A DNA stretch of 64,000 nucleotides from an uncultured Halomonas sp. (GTDB lineage: Bacteria; Pseudomonadota; Gammaproteobacteria; Pseudomonadales; Halomonadaceae): NCBI RefSeq assembly GCF_947493865.1, contig NZ_CANLTC010000004.1, positions 124,001 to 188,000 of the forward strand. The letters are read 5' to 3'. The notes under the pieces are model-generated. The model had not been told where the DNA came from, did no database searches, and saw only the letters and a list, made by a program, of their open reading frames with translations. A program made the position numbers and the translations under genes. Below are positions 54,423-62,500 of the stretch, piece by piece; within the stretch, counting starts at the first letter, position 1; the number at the start of each line of letters is the position of its first letter.

Positions 54423-54917
54423 CTAGGCGGAAAAAGGCGTATCCAGCGCGGTTTCAAGACAGGGCTTGATATCCTGGGTGGACGCCCGGGGTCCGAAGCG
54501 ACGAATGACCTGCCCATCTCGACCAACCAGAAACTTGGTGAAATTCCATTTGATCGATGTACTCGACAGCAGCCCGGGGGCTTGACGGCGCAGCATCAGA
54601 AACAGCGGGTGTGCCTGATGCCCATTGACACGCACCTTCTCCATCACCGGAAACGTGACGCTGTAGCGACGTTCGCAAAAGTCGGCAAACTCCCGGGCCG
54701 ATTCAGGCGACTGCCGGGCAAACTGGTTGCAGGGAAAGACCAGCACCGTAAAACCTTGATCACGATAGCGGCGATAAAGCCCCTCGAGTTCGGCCAGCTG
54801 CGGCGTATAGCCACAACGACTGGCAACATTAGCCACCAGCAGCACCTGACCCCGCAGGGCACGCAGATTGAATGCTTCGCCGCTATGAGTGCGGCATTCT
54901 TGCGTATAGATATGCAT
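54423..54917 (-). CDS. Glutathione peroxidase (Cys type)
   Basis: 164 residues. LLVANVASRCGYTPQLAELE carries the peroxidatic Cys, FTVLVFPCNQFARQ the Gln and WNFTKFLVGRDG the Trp of the catalytic triad. It has no signal peptide. It reduces peroxides with thioredoxin or glutathione. It converges with the DUF7079-like gene (20 bp apart). Confidence 0.94.
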   Translation of the reverse strand: MHIYTQECRTHSGEAFNLRALRGQVLLVANVASRCGYTPQLAELEGLYRRYRDQGFTVLVFPCNQFARQSPESAREFADFCERRYSVTFPVMEKVRVNGHQAHPLFLMLRRQAPGLLSSTSIKWNFTKFLVGRDGQVIRRFGPRASTQDIKPCLETALDTPFSA

Positions 54918-55111
54918 AACCCATTATTGGTACCTGAGCATGTCTACCTATGATCCGCTCCGCGGGTCGTTCGCGCAAGACGTAAGCACCTGGGCGACGT
55001 TCTCGTTCTTTTTCCTAAGGATTCCACGCCCCTCTCCAGGGCCGGCCGCCCATCCAAGGTTTCTCGCTTCCCCCAACACAAGCGGCCCTCTTTTCGTTCT
55101 TTCAAGGGTTT

Positions 55112-55127
55112 GACCAGGAGCCTGGTC
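55112..55127. promoter_or_regulatory. Perfect 16-bp inverted repeat upstream of the acyl-CoA dehydrogenase gene
   Basis: GACCAGG AG CCTGGTC, a perfect 7-bp dyad 48 bp before the start at 55175. It may be an operator or a small hairpin in the leader. The spacer of 2 bp favours protein binding over a terminator. Confidence 0.4.
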
Positions 55128-55174
55128 GGCGCCATGCTCAAGAGTCTATGATCGTTTGAACCGGGAGTGTCGCC

Positions 55175-56824
55175 ATGACCGATCATGCCCCCCGCCGCCA
55201 TCTGGCCACCCATGAAGTCGTCAACCAGCCAAGGCCAAGCCAGGATCGTGATCTTCTGGCCCTGGACAAGCCTCTGCGCGAAGCCTTGGCACGAGAGGCA
55301 CCGGAGTGGGTCACCCAGCGTATTGCGCCTCTGGCTCAAGCCGTGGGCAGCGATCATGTGCAGACCTTGGGAATGGACGCCAACCGGTACCCACCCGCAC
55401 TACGCTTGTTCGATCGTCATGGTCGTCGCCTCGATGAAGTGATCTATCACCCCGCCTATCATGAGCTGATGCATCTTGCCTGCGATCACGGGTGGCATGC
55501 GGTGGCCTGGGAAAAGGAACACCAGGGCGGCCACCAGGCCCATATCGCCGCGCTCTATCTGCTCACCCAAGCCGAACCCGGCATCTGCTGTCCGATCACC
55601 ATGACCCACGCCGCCCTGCCGGTGCTTCGTCGTGAACCTCGTATTCTGGAACAGTGGCACTCGCGTCTACTCGCCTGGGATTACGACCCCAGAGCCGTCC
55701 CGATCGCAGAAAAGCCTGCCGTGACCCTGGGCATGGCGATGACCGAGAAACAAGGCGGCAGCGACGTGCGCGGCAATACCACCCGGGCGGTGAAAGATGG
55801 CGTCGATTATCGGCTTACGGGCCATAAATGGTTCTGCAGCGCTCCCATGTCGGATGCCTTTCTGACCCTCGCTCAAACCGATGCCGGATTGAGCTGTTTC
55901 CTGGTGCCTCGCTTCACCCCAGATGGCGAACGCAACCCCATTGAACTGCAACGCCTGAAGGACAAGTGCGGCAATCGCGCCAATGCCTCGGCGGAAATCG
56001 AGTATCGCGGCGCCTGGGCGCAGGAGATTGGCGAGCCGGGCCGGGGCATCGTCACCATCCTCGAAATGGTGCAGCAGACCAGGCTCGATGCGGCGACCGC
56101 CCCGGCGGGCATGATGCGCCAGGCGCTGTTCGAGGCCTGGAGCCATGTTCGCGAGCGCCACGCTTTCGGCAAACGTCTGGCGGAACAACCCGTTATGCAA
56201 CGAGTCATTGCGGATCTTGCTCTGGAGACCGAGGCCAGCCTGGCACTTTCCATGCGGACGGCCCGGGCCTTCGACACACCCAATGACGATCATGAACGCG
56301 CCTTGGCGCGACTACTGCCCGCCTTGGGTAAATACTGGCATAACAAGCGCGGTCCGGGTTTCATGGCGGAAGCCATGGAGTGCCTGGGCGGTATTGGTTA
56401 TGTGGAGGAGACACCGTTGGCGCGGCTGTACCGGGAGGCACCGGTCAATTCGATCTGGGAAGGGTCGGGTAATGTCATCTGCCTGGACGTATTACGAGTG
56501 ATGGCACGTCATCCAGAAAGCATCGAAGCCCTGTGGGACGAACTCGCCATCGTAAAAGGAAGCGTCAAAGCCTTCGATGATGCCGTGAAAGAACTCGATG
56601 CCATGCTGGAGCAACCAATGGAAAGCCTGGAGGCCAACGCCCGCTGGTTGGCCCAGCGCATGGCGCAATGCCTGCAAGGGGCATTATTGCTGCGTCACGC
56701 CCCCGAGGAAGTCGCCGAAACCTTCTGTCGCAGTCGCCTGGGTTCAAGCGGCACCAGCCCGGTCTATGGCGTTCTGCCCGCTGACGCTCCCCTTGAGGCC
56801 ATACTGGAGCGCATCGCCGGCTGA
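55175..56824 (+). CDS. AidB-type acyl-CoA dehydrogenase family protein
   Basis: 549 residues. The start MTDHAPRRHLATHEVVNQPR and the phrase AMTEKQGGSDVRGNTTRAVKDG near residue 190 match the AidB group, which has a larger C-terminal helical domain than ordinary acyl-CoA dehydrogenases. The catalytic glutamate is expected in NSIWEGSGNVICLDVLRVMA near residue 430. AidB proteins bind DNA and protect from alkylation in E. coli, but the family is broader; isovaleryl-CoA-type activity is also possible. Monocistronic, with a perfect dyad in its leader. Confidence 0.88.
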   Translation: MTDHAPRRHLATHEVVNQPRPSQDRDLLALDKPLREALAREAPEWVTQRIAPLAQAVGSDHVQTLGMDANRYPPALRLFDRHGRRLDEVIYHPAYHELMHLACDHGWHAVAWEKEHQGGHQAHIAALYLLTQAEPGICCPITMTHAALPVLRREPRILEQWHSRLLAWDYDPRAVPIAEKPAVTLGMAMTEKQGGSDVRGNTTRAVKDGVDYRLTGHKWFCSAPMSDAFLTLAQTDAGLSCFLVPRFTPDGERNPIELQRLKDKCGNRANASAEIEYRGAWAQEIGEPGRGIVTILEMVQQTRLDAATAPAGMMRQALFEAWSHVRERHAFGKRLAEQPVMQRVIADLALETEASLALSMRTARAFDTPNDDHERALARLLPALGKYWHNKRGPGFMAEAMECLGGIGYVEETPLARLYREAPVNSIWEGSGNVICLDVLRVMARHPESIEALWDELAIVKGSVKAFDDAVKELDAMLEQPMESLEANARWLAQRMAQCLQGALLLRHAPEEVAETFCRSRLGSSGTSPVYGVLPADAPLEAILERIAG

Positions 56825-56889
56825 TCAATCATATTCCGGTTCAAAGCATTGGGTTACCCTATGGTTCCAATCGTCCACGAGTAAACACC

Positions 56890-57375
56890 ATGCTGCGTCC
56901 CGTCAGGCTTTGCGTTTTTCTTCTAATAACGGGTTTCATGGCTTTCACCCAAGCCTATGCCCATGAATTCGGCGACAAGGAGCTACGTCTGACTCATCCC
57001 TTCGCCACCCCGACACCCCCGGGAGCGCCCAACGGGGCGACCTATGTGGATATCAGCACCGCCGACAGTCCGGTTACGCTGATAGCCGCCCGTTCGCCGG
57101 TCAGTGATGCGGTGGAGGTTCATGACATGCGCATGGAAGACGACATCATGCACATGTATCGACTGGAAAGACTCGAGGTTGGCGCGGGAAAAACCCTGAA
57201 GATGCGCCCGGGAAAGGGCAAGCACTTCATGCTGATCGGGTTGAAGCAACCGCTGAAGGCCGGCGACCGTTTTCCACTGACCCTTGAGTTTGCCAACCGA
57301 GATGACATCACACTCGAGGTGTGGGTCGAGGAGGCAAGCGACGGGAGTCGCAAGGCGGATCGACACGAACACTGA
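56890..57375 (+). CDS. PCu(A)C copper chaperone
   Basis: 161 residues with a Sec signal peptide (RLCVFLLITGFMAFTQAYA, cleaved after YAH-like). The Cu(I) site follows the family rule: VEVHDMRMEDDIMHM, then LEVGAGKTLKMRPGKGKHFM, giving His/Met ligands in H-M-x10-M-x21-H-x-M. It delivers copper to cytochrome oxidases in the periplasm. It lies 65 bp downstream of the AidB-type gene. The C-terminus is His-rich (RKADRHEH). Confidence 0.92.
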   Translation: MLRPVRLCVFLLITGFMAFTQAYAHEFGDKELRLTHPFATPTPPGAPNGATYVDISTADSPVTLIAARSPVSDAVEVHDMRMEDDIMHMYRLERLEVGAGKTLKMRPGKGKHFMLIGLKQPLKAGDRFPLTLEFANRDDITLEVWVEEASDGSRKADRHEH

Positions 57376-57427
57376 AGGTCTACTATGGCGCCCCTCGTTA
57401 TTCTATCCTGGCCAGCCTCTACCTCGG

Positions 57428-58036
57428 TCAACCCATCACGACGCGTATCGCCAATGCAATCAACAATACGCCGGTGAGCCGATTGATCCAGTGAGTTCGT
57501 TTCTGCAACCAGGGCAGTAGCGTTGAATGGGACAGTGCGATCGCGACCAGGACGTACCAGATTGCATCGATGGATGCGGCGGTAGCGACGATAAGGGCCT
57601 TGGCCCAGGCGTCCATGTCTCCACTGACGAACTGACTGAGCAAGGCGACAAAAAACAGAATGAGCTTGGGATTGGCCAGCGCCACCAGCATCCCCTCCCG
57701 AGCCGCCAGCGTTGCACTCGTCGTCATGGCGCCTGTAACCAGCACGCTCTGTCGCCCTGCTCGCAGCGCCTTGAGTCCCAACCAGGCCAGATAAGCGGCT
57801 CCGCCCCAGGTAATCACCGTGAATAGCAGCGGCTGGTGCAGGATTACAGCACCCAGCCCCCATACGGTGAGTAGCGCATAGCACCCTACCCCCAACGCAT
57901 GGCTGAGCGCCGCGATCACACCGGCAGCACGTCCGCCTCCCAGGGTGTGGCGCAATACCATGGCAAGACTCGGCCCAGGCGACATGGCACCCAGGGCGCA
58001 GACCGCAGCCAAGGATAACCAGGACGTCAAAGACAT
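57428..58036 (-). CDS. LysE family amino-acid exporter
   Basis: 202 residues with six membrane segments. AVCALGAMSPGPSLAMVLRH is the GxxxPGP signature of the LysE/RhtB family, followed by LGGGRAAGVIAALSHALGVG and ALANPKLILFFVALLSQFVS. Exports amino acids or homoserine lactones; substrate unknown. Directly downstream of rnk (18 bp). Confidence 0.9.
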   Translation of the reverse strand: MSLTSWLSLAAVCALGAMSPGPSLAMVLRHTLGGGRAAGVIAALSHALGVGCYALLTVWGLGAVILHQPLLFTVITWGGAAYLAWLGLKALRAGRQSVLVTGAMTTSATLAAREGMLVALANPKLILFFVALLSQFVSGDMDAWAKALIVATAASIDAIWYVLVAIALSHSTLLPWLQKRTHWINRLTGVLLIALAIRVVMG

Positions 58037-58054
58037 GGGGACACGCCTGTTTGA

Positions 58055-58465
58055 TTAGCGGTGATACTGCTTGGCCGCCTCTGGCTGCCACAGGATCTCG
58101 TCTACACGCAGTTGGATGCGGCGCCCATCCGGCAGACTCCAGTCGATCGTTTCGCCGGCTTTCAGGCCGAGTAGAGCTGCGCCTACCGGCGCCATCACCG
58201 ACAAACCTTCCGGCGTATTCGCCAATGCATGCGGATAGACCAGGGTGCGAGTCAATTGCGTGTTTCGACTCAACTCCGTGAATCGAACCTGACTGTTCAT
58301 GCTGACGACATCCGCAGGAATTTCAGTCGGGTCCATGACCTCGGCACGTTCGAGTTCCACTTCCAACGCTTCGGCCACGGCAGCATCCTTTTGCGTAGTG
58401 GTATCGATCAAGCGCTGTAAACGTTCGGCGTCCAAACGGTTCACAACGATCACGGGGCGTGACAT
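58055..58465 (-). CDS. rnk: Nucleoside diphosphate kinase regulator
   Basis: 136 residues from the ATG at 58465, preceded by AAGGAGTTGCCG. N-terminal coiled coil (RPVIVVNRLDAERLQRLIDT) is followed by the FKBP-like GreA/GreB C-terminal fold (MNSQVRFTELSRNTQLTRTL, GLSVMAPVGAALLGLKAGET). Rnk binds RNA polymerase and influences NDK levels; it lacks the acidic GreA tip. It is preceded on the same strand by a strong terminator hairpin only 42 bp upstream. lysE follows. Confidence 0.93.
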   Translation of the reverse strand: MSRPVIVVNRLDAERLQRLIDTTTQKDAAVAEALEVELERAEVMDPTEIPADVVSMNSQVRFTELSRNTQLTRTLVYPHALANTPEGLSVMAPVGAALLGLKAGETIDWSLPDGRRIQLRVDEILWQPEAAKQYHR

Positions 58466-58506
58466 CGGCAACTCCTTCTGTCCTGAATCGTAAGAATAAC
58501 GGCAAG

Positions 58507-58541
58507 AAAAAACAGTCCTCGCCAGGAAAGCGAAGGACTGT
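58507..58541 (-). terminator. Strong intrinsic terminator upstream of rnk on the same strand
   Basis: On the minus strand, ACAGTCC-T-TCGC, a 7-nt loop, GCGA-GGACTGT, followed by six T. Eleven pairs with a bulge. It ends 42 bp before the rnk start codon, so it is either the end of an upstream transcript or an attenuator for rnk. Confidence 0.8.
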
Positions 58542-58571
58542 TGTGTGCCTTGATCATAAGCGCTAATTGGC

Positions 58572-58587
58572 TTGGAGGTAACTCCAA
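58572..58587. repeat. Perfect inverted repeat TTGGAG-GTAA-CTCCAA
   Basis: A 6-bp dyad with a 4-nt spacer, between the rnk-proximal terminator and a TATACT on the minus strand at 58607-58602. It could be an operator or a hairpin in a leader RNA. Confidence 0.5.
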
Positions 58588-58741
58588 TCGCGTAAGACTA
58601 AAGTATAAAAATTGAATTTCTGGTTATTTTTTACCGCTGTATCGCATGATTCTCGGTTACCAGCTCTGGTTTGAAGGTCTGCTACCTTGGGGAAGTACGC
58701 GACGCCATCTCCAAGACTCGGCACCTACATCGAAAAAAATA

Positions 58742-58764
58742 CCGGGCTCCCAGCAGGAGCCCGG
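58742..58764 (-). terminator. Intrinsic terminator on the minus strand
   Basis: CCGGGCTCC, 5-nt loop, GGAGCCCGG: a perfect 9-bp stem. On the minus strand it is followed by TATTTTTTT. The transcript it ends must come from the right, i.e. from the unexplained 58.8-59.5 kb stretch or the STAND gene. Confidence 0.8.
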
Positions 58765-58836
58765 TTAATACAAACGCTAGTGCCTGCGCATTGTAGAACA
58801 CGATCCTCCATGCAATTCATTGAAAAGAAACGAAAT

Positions 58837-58852
58837 ATCAATTCAAATTGAT
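58837..58852. promoter_or_regulatory. Palindrome ATCAATT-CA-AATTGAT
   Basis: A perfect 7-bp dyad with a 2-bp spacer in AT-rich DNA, 85 bp right of the minus-strand terminator. It resembles an operator; no regulator is known. Confidence 0.35.
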
Positions 58853-59029
58853 TGGCGCTCGTGGTGAGGCGCGAAATTTAAAAAAACTTAAACTTTTTTC
58901 CTCAATAGACTAAAGCTATCTCGGACCCTCGCCGATATGATCAATGTAAGCGCCGTGAGTGCCAACTAAAAAATTGCAGGCACTTCTTCAACTGATAGCT
59001 TTCAACACTCAACATTAGAGAGAATCGAT

Positions 59030-59140
59030 ATGAATGAGTTGAATGACAGCCTTGAAGTTTATCGCGTATGGGGTGAGCAAGCCTCTGCATCATCTAAATT
59101 GACTACGGCCTTAGAAGCATGGCTCGAAGCCACACGTTAA
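59030..59140 (+). CDS. Possible small protein, 36 residues
   Basis: ATG at 59030 preceded by AGAGAG at 7-12 bp and a clear stop at 59138. The product reads MNELNDSLEVYRVWGEQASA then SSKLTTALEAWLEATR: soluble, Ala/Glu/Ser-rich, with two amphipathic-like segments and no Cys or signal peptide. I do not recognise it. It could be a leader peptide, a small phage-type protein, or a chance frame. It is the only plausible coding frame in a 1-kb gap. Confidence 0.35.
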   Translation: MNELNDSLEVYRVWGEQASASSKLTTALEAWLEATR

Positions 59141-59508
59141 TATCGAGAATTCCATTTATACATAAAAAACCGGGCGTCATGATGGCGTCCGGAGCAAGAC
59201 CTAGGGTCTGGACCCTCATGTCAAGCTTGAAGACATAGCCAAGATGAGTGTTGCTGACCGCTTTGTCGAATCATGTCGTGTCGCAAACATCCGAGCGCGC
59301 GCTCCTTGGTAATGGAACCCTAACCTCGCTGTCCTGCTTTTCAAACCACTATACATCGCCATATGGTAAGAGGCATCGCCATATAGGGGGTCGATAGCAC
59401 AACAGAGGGTCCGGCCTCAAATGCGAAACGTCGAGCCTGTCTCGCAATACTGGCCTTTTTGTTAGCCTCAGTCCGAAATAAATGTCAGCCCGTCTAAGCC
59501 TGAAGAGA
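59141..59508. other. Intergenic stretch downstream of the STAND ATPase gene
   Basis: 368 bp without a gene. There is a weak terminator-like structure near 59163-59192 (CCGG...CCGG then a T-run on the minus strand) and an 11-bp direct repeat CATCGCCATAT at 59354-59364 and 59374-59384. Confidence 0.55.
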
Positions 59509-62500
59509 TCAGCGAGCCGCTTCCTCGCTTTCCACTCCGAGACGCCAACCGTGAACGATACGCTCAACGCGCAGCTTTGGCTCCGCGAAGACCTGATCGT
59601 CATCCAGCATCTCAACCATACCATTTGACAGAATCGCGAATTTGGCCACGAAAAGATCCCCCGCATAGGACACGAGCGCCGTCTGCCGGAAGCGGCCCTC
59701 ATCGTCCTCGGCAATTCCGCTGTCGGTCTGTTCGCCTACCGCGTCGCTGTGGTTCTTCGTCTCTATTTCCCCAAATTTCTCCGCGACAAGACGCTTTTCC
59801 TCAACCGTCAGTTCTCTGTCATCAGGAAGGCGACTCTCAAGATCCTGGTAATTCGTCACTACGCTAAACGGCCCCTCATCGCCATGCACATAGGCACAGA
59901 AGAAGCGCAAGTAGAGATCAATATAGGTTCCGCTGACGAGATCGATCGGGACGGTCTTGTTGAGTTCGTGGATCGGGGGCGAAATACCGGTCAGCCAGAG
60001 GGCAGCCTCTGGGCCGAAGACCATCGACAACGACCGCTTGACCTTGCCGTCGTCGATCATGATCTCGACAATCTCGTGCCCCTCATAAAAGTATAGAGGC
60101 ACTCGTCGCGCACGCACTGCGTCGAGTAGATCAAAGCGGGCAAGGGACTGCTCTTGCGGCAGGGCAGCAAGCGCGCGCTTCACTACCGCGATGAAGTCTT
60201 CTCCGCTCAGTTCCTCCCAAGTCCATGAGAAGGGTGCCGGTAGATGCCACGAGACCGGCGTGGCCGATCGCTCCATGAGGCGCGTCTGCTCATCGACCGA
60301 CAGCGCGCCGGCATCGGCATCGTAGGTGATGGGCGCGTGAGCACCGGTCATCGGGCGCGGATAGGTTATCTCGAGTCGATTCTTTAGGGTGTCTCGCTCG
60401 ATGCTCAGAGTCTCCCGCTGCGGATGGTCTGCGGGCAAAAGCTCGAGTACGACATCGAAAGCCGGCATCATGATGTTGCCATTACGCTGCGACAGGCGGC
60501 GGATACGCGCGAAATCGTCCAATACCGCATGGGTATCAGCGCTGCTCTGCATTCGCTTCAGTAGGGCGGCCGCGAGGCGCTGGTCAAGTTCTTTGACGGA
60601 AGAAAAGTTCATGCTCCAGCCCTCCTCGGCTATCCAGCGGTCTACCTCGCCACCGGCTTCGATATCGATGGTTGCCAGTGCCATGGTAGCCTCGACGATG
60701 GCATCGTCATGATCCGTCCATGCCTGGTGCACAGTCGCTGGCAAGGCCGCCTTATGGCGATAATCGATGTCGCGTCGCCCCCTCAGCGCCCCCAGTCGAG
60801 TTTCGAAGCGCGCTTCGGTATCTACCCCAGCACCGCAATAGGAAACCAGCAACGCGAAGCCGCGCAACGCGAGAGCGCGGCGCAGGATGTCTCCAAGAGC
60901 AGGCTCGGGTACCACCTCGTTCCAGAAAGACTCGACGGCTTCTCGCACTTCAGCGATGCGGTCCTCCAGCAGAAAACGTGACCACAAGGCGTAGATCGCT
61001 GTGGCGCGCTTGCCGCCATCGTCGAGCTCTGACGCCGCGCGGCCATCTGCTCCCGCCCAGGAGAAGAGTGTCTGAACACGCCCCGCGGAAAGTTCGAAGG
61101 TATCGAAGTGCGAAAGCGCATCGCACGCCTCCAGCATGAAGACCTCGCCGATGTGGCGGTGCATTTCATCGAGGAAGTAACGGATATCGTCTTCTGGAGC
61201 AGTTCCCCGCAAAACATAGCAAGCAAAATGCGGTCCAATCCGATTGCGATAGTGGTGACGAAAATCGTGCGTGGCAATATGGCCAGCCTCCAGAAGTGGA
61301 CGTAGACAACTCAAGACCTCGGCGAAGCGCATGCCGACAAGATCGCTTTTCTCGTCGGCGAAATCGAAGGTATAGGGCAAGGAAAAAAAGCGGAGTACTC
61401 TGTCATCGATTCTAAATCTCTCCAGATATGGACTCAGCACGGCGGCCACATCTCGCCAAGATTGCTGTAGCGCCGGTGCGAGGTCCTCGTCATCGAAGTG
61501 ATTCACGAATACCGTTACAGCGTTGGCAAGCAATGAACCGGCACCGCGTACATGTTCGTCCGCTATGTCGACTTCCTCCAGCTTCGCCCTCAGGAGGGTC
61601 GTGCCGCGTTCCACCAGTCGGGCCTGTGCCTCGACGATGCGCTCGGTACCGTCTCCCTCTTTTCGCTGGGGATCGTCAAGTGAATCTACAATGTTGTGCA
61701 GGCTGCCGAGCGTATAGCTGAATGTCTGCCAGTCGGTCAACTGCGCCAATGCCTCCTGCGAATAAGCGAACTCCACCACCGCCCCCGCATCGTCGCGTGG
61801 TAGGTCGCTCACTGCATCGGCCAGGCTGGCAAGGAGCCTCGCAGCTATCGCCCGATGCGTTGCATTGCCCCCGCGCAAGTGCGTAATTAGCTTATCTTTA
61901 ATTTCAGTGCGCCAGTCCTCGTCATCCTTATCATTTAGTAGCGATTTCGAATGGCGCCCGCCTTTCTCGTCATCGTTTCGACCGTCCCAGAGCACGCTAG
62001 TGATGACGCTTTTGACCGCCTTGAAGAGCGCCTTCGCCACCTCCGCCTGCTGGTCAGTGGAGATGCTATCTGCCAAGTGGTCGGCAAAAAGCCCGCGCCA
62101 TGCACTCTTGCATGAAAAGCGCGCCAAGTAATCGGCGGCGTCGACGATTGTACGTTCGAGCCGACTAAACGAGATGCGAGGGTCTTTCGCGCCATGTGAT
62201 TGTGTCCGGCCGGAGGTTTGCAATTTGAACGACGCGGTCAGTCTAGACTCGGCCCCCTCTTCCAACTCAGCGGCTTTGATATCTTCCTCGATAGGGAGAT
62301 TTGCGTTTATGGCGTTGCCGGCAACGCTCGCGATCTGCCGGAGAATGTAAGCGCGATTCACCAAATAGACAGGAGCATTGATCGCTTGGTCGTCCAGGAT
62401 TCTCAGCATGTCTGCAACGAGGCGAAGTACCTTCATCTCGACGTGAGTGCGCTGGTCGGGATGGGCGCGTCGACTCACGTCGGCACACACGTTGCGCAGG

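Larger units (their letters stand above)
58466..59029. other. Gene-poor, terminator-rich intergenic stretch
   Basis: 564 bp between rnk and the 36-codon ORF. It contains two minus-strand terminators (58507-58541 and 58742-58764), dyads at 58572-58587 and 58837-58852, and an AT-rich tract at 58872-58900 (TTTAAAAAAACTTAAAC). A 40-codon frame at 58646-58768 on the plus strand has no ribosome-binding site and ends inside a terminator, so I do not call it a gene. Confidence 0.6.

Noticed and set aside
58600..58740. tRNA-like text GGTTTGAAGGT near 58668
   Set aside because: It cannot be folded into a cloverleaf and lacks acceptor-stem pairing.
58646..58768. 40-codon frame on the plus strand
   Set aside because: No ribosome-binding site, and its 3' end overlaps a terminator stem.
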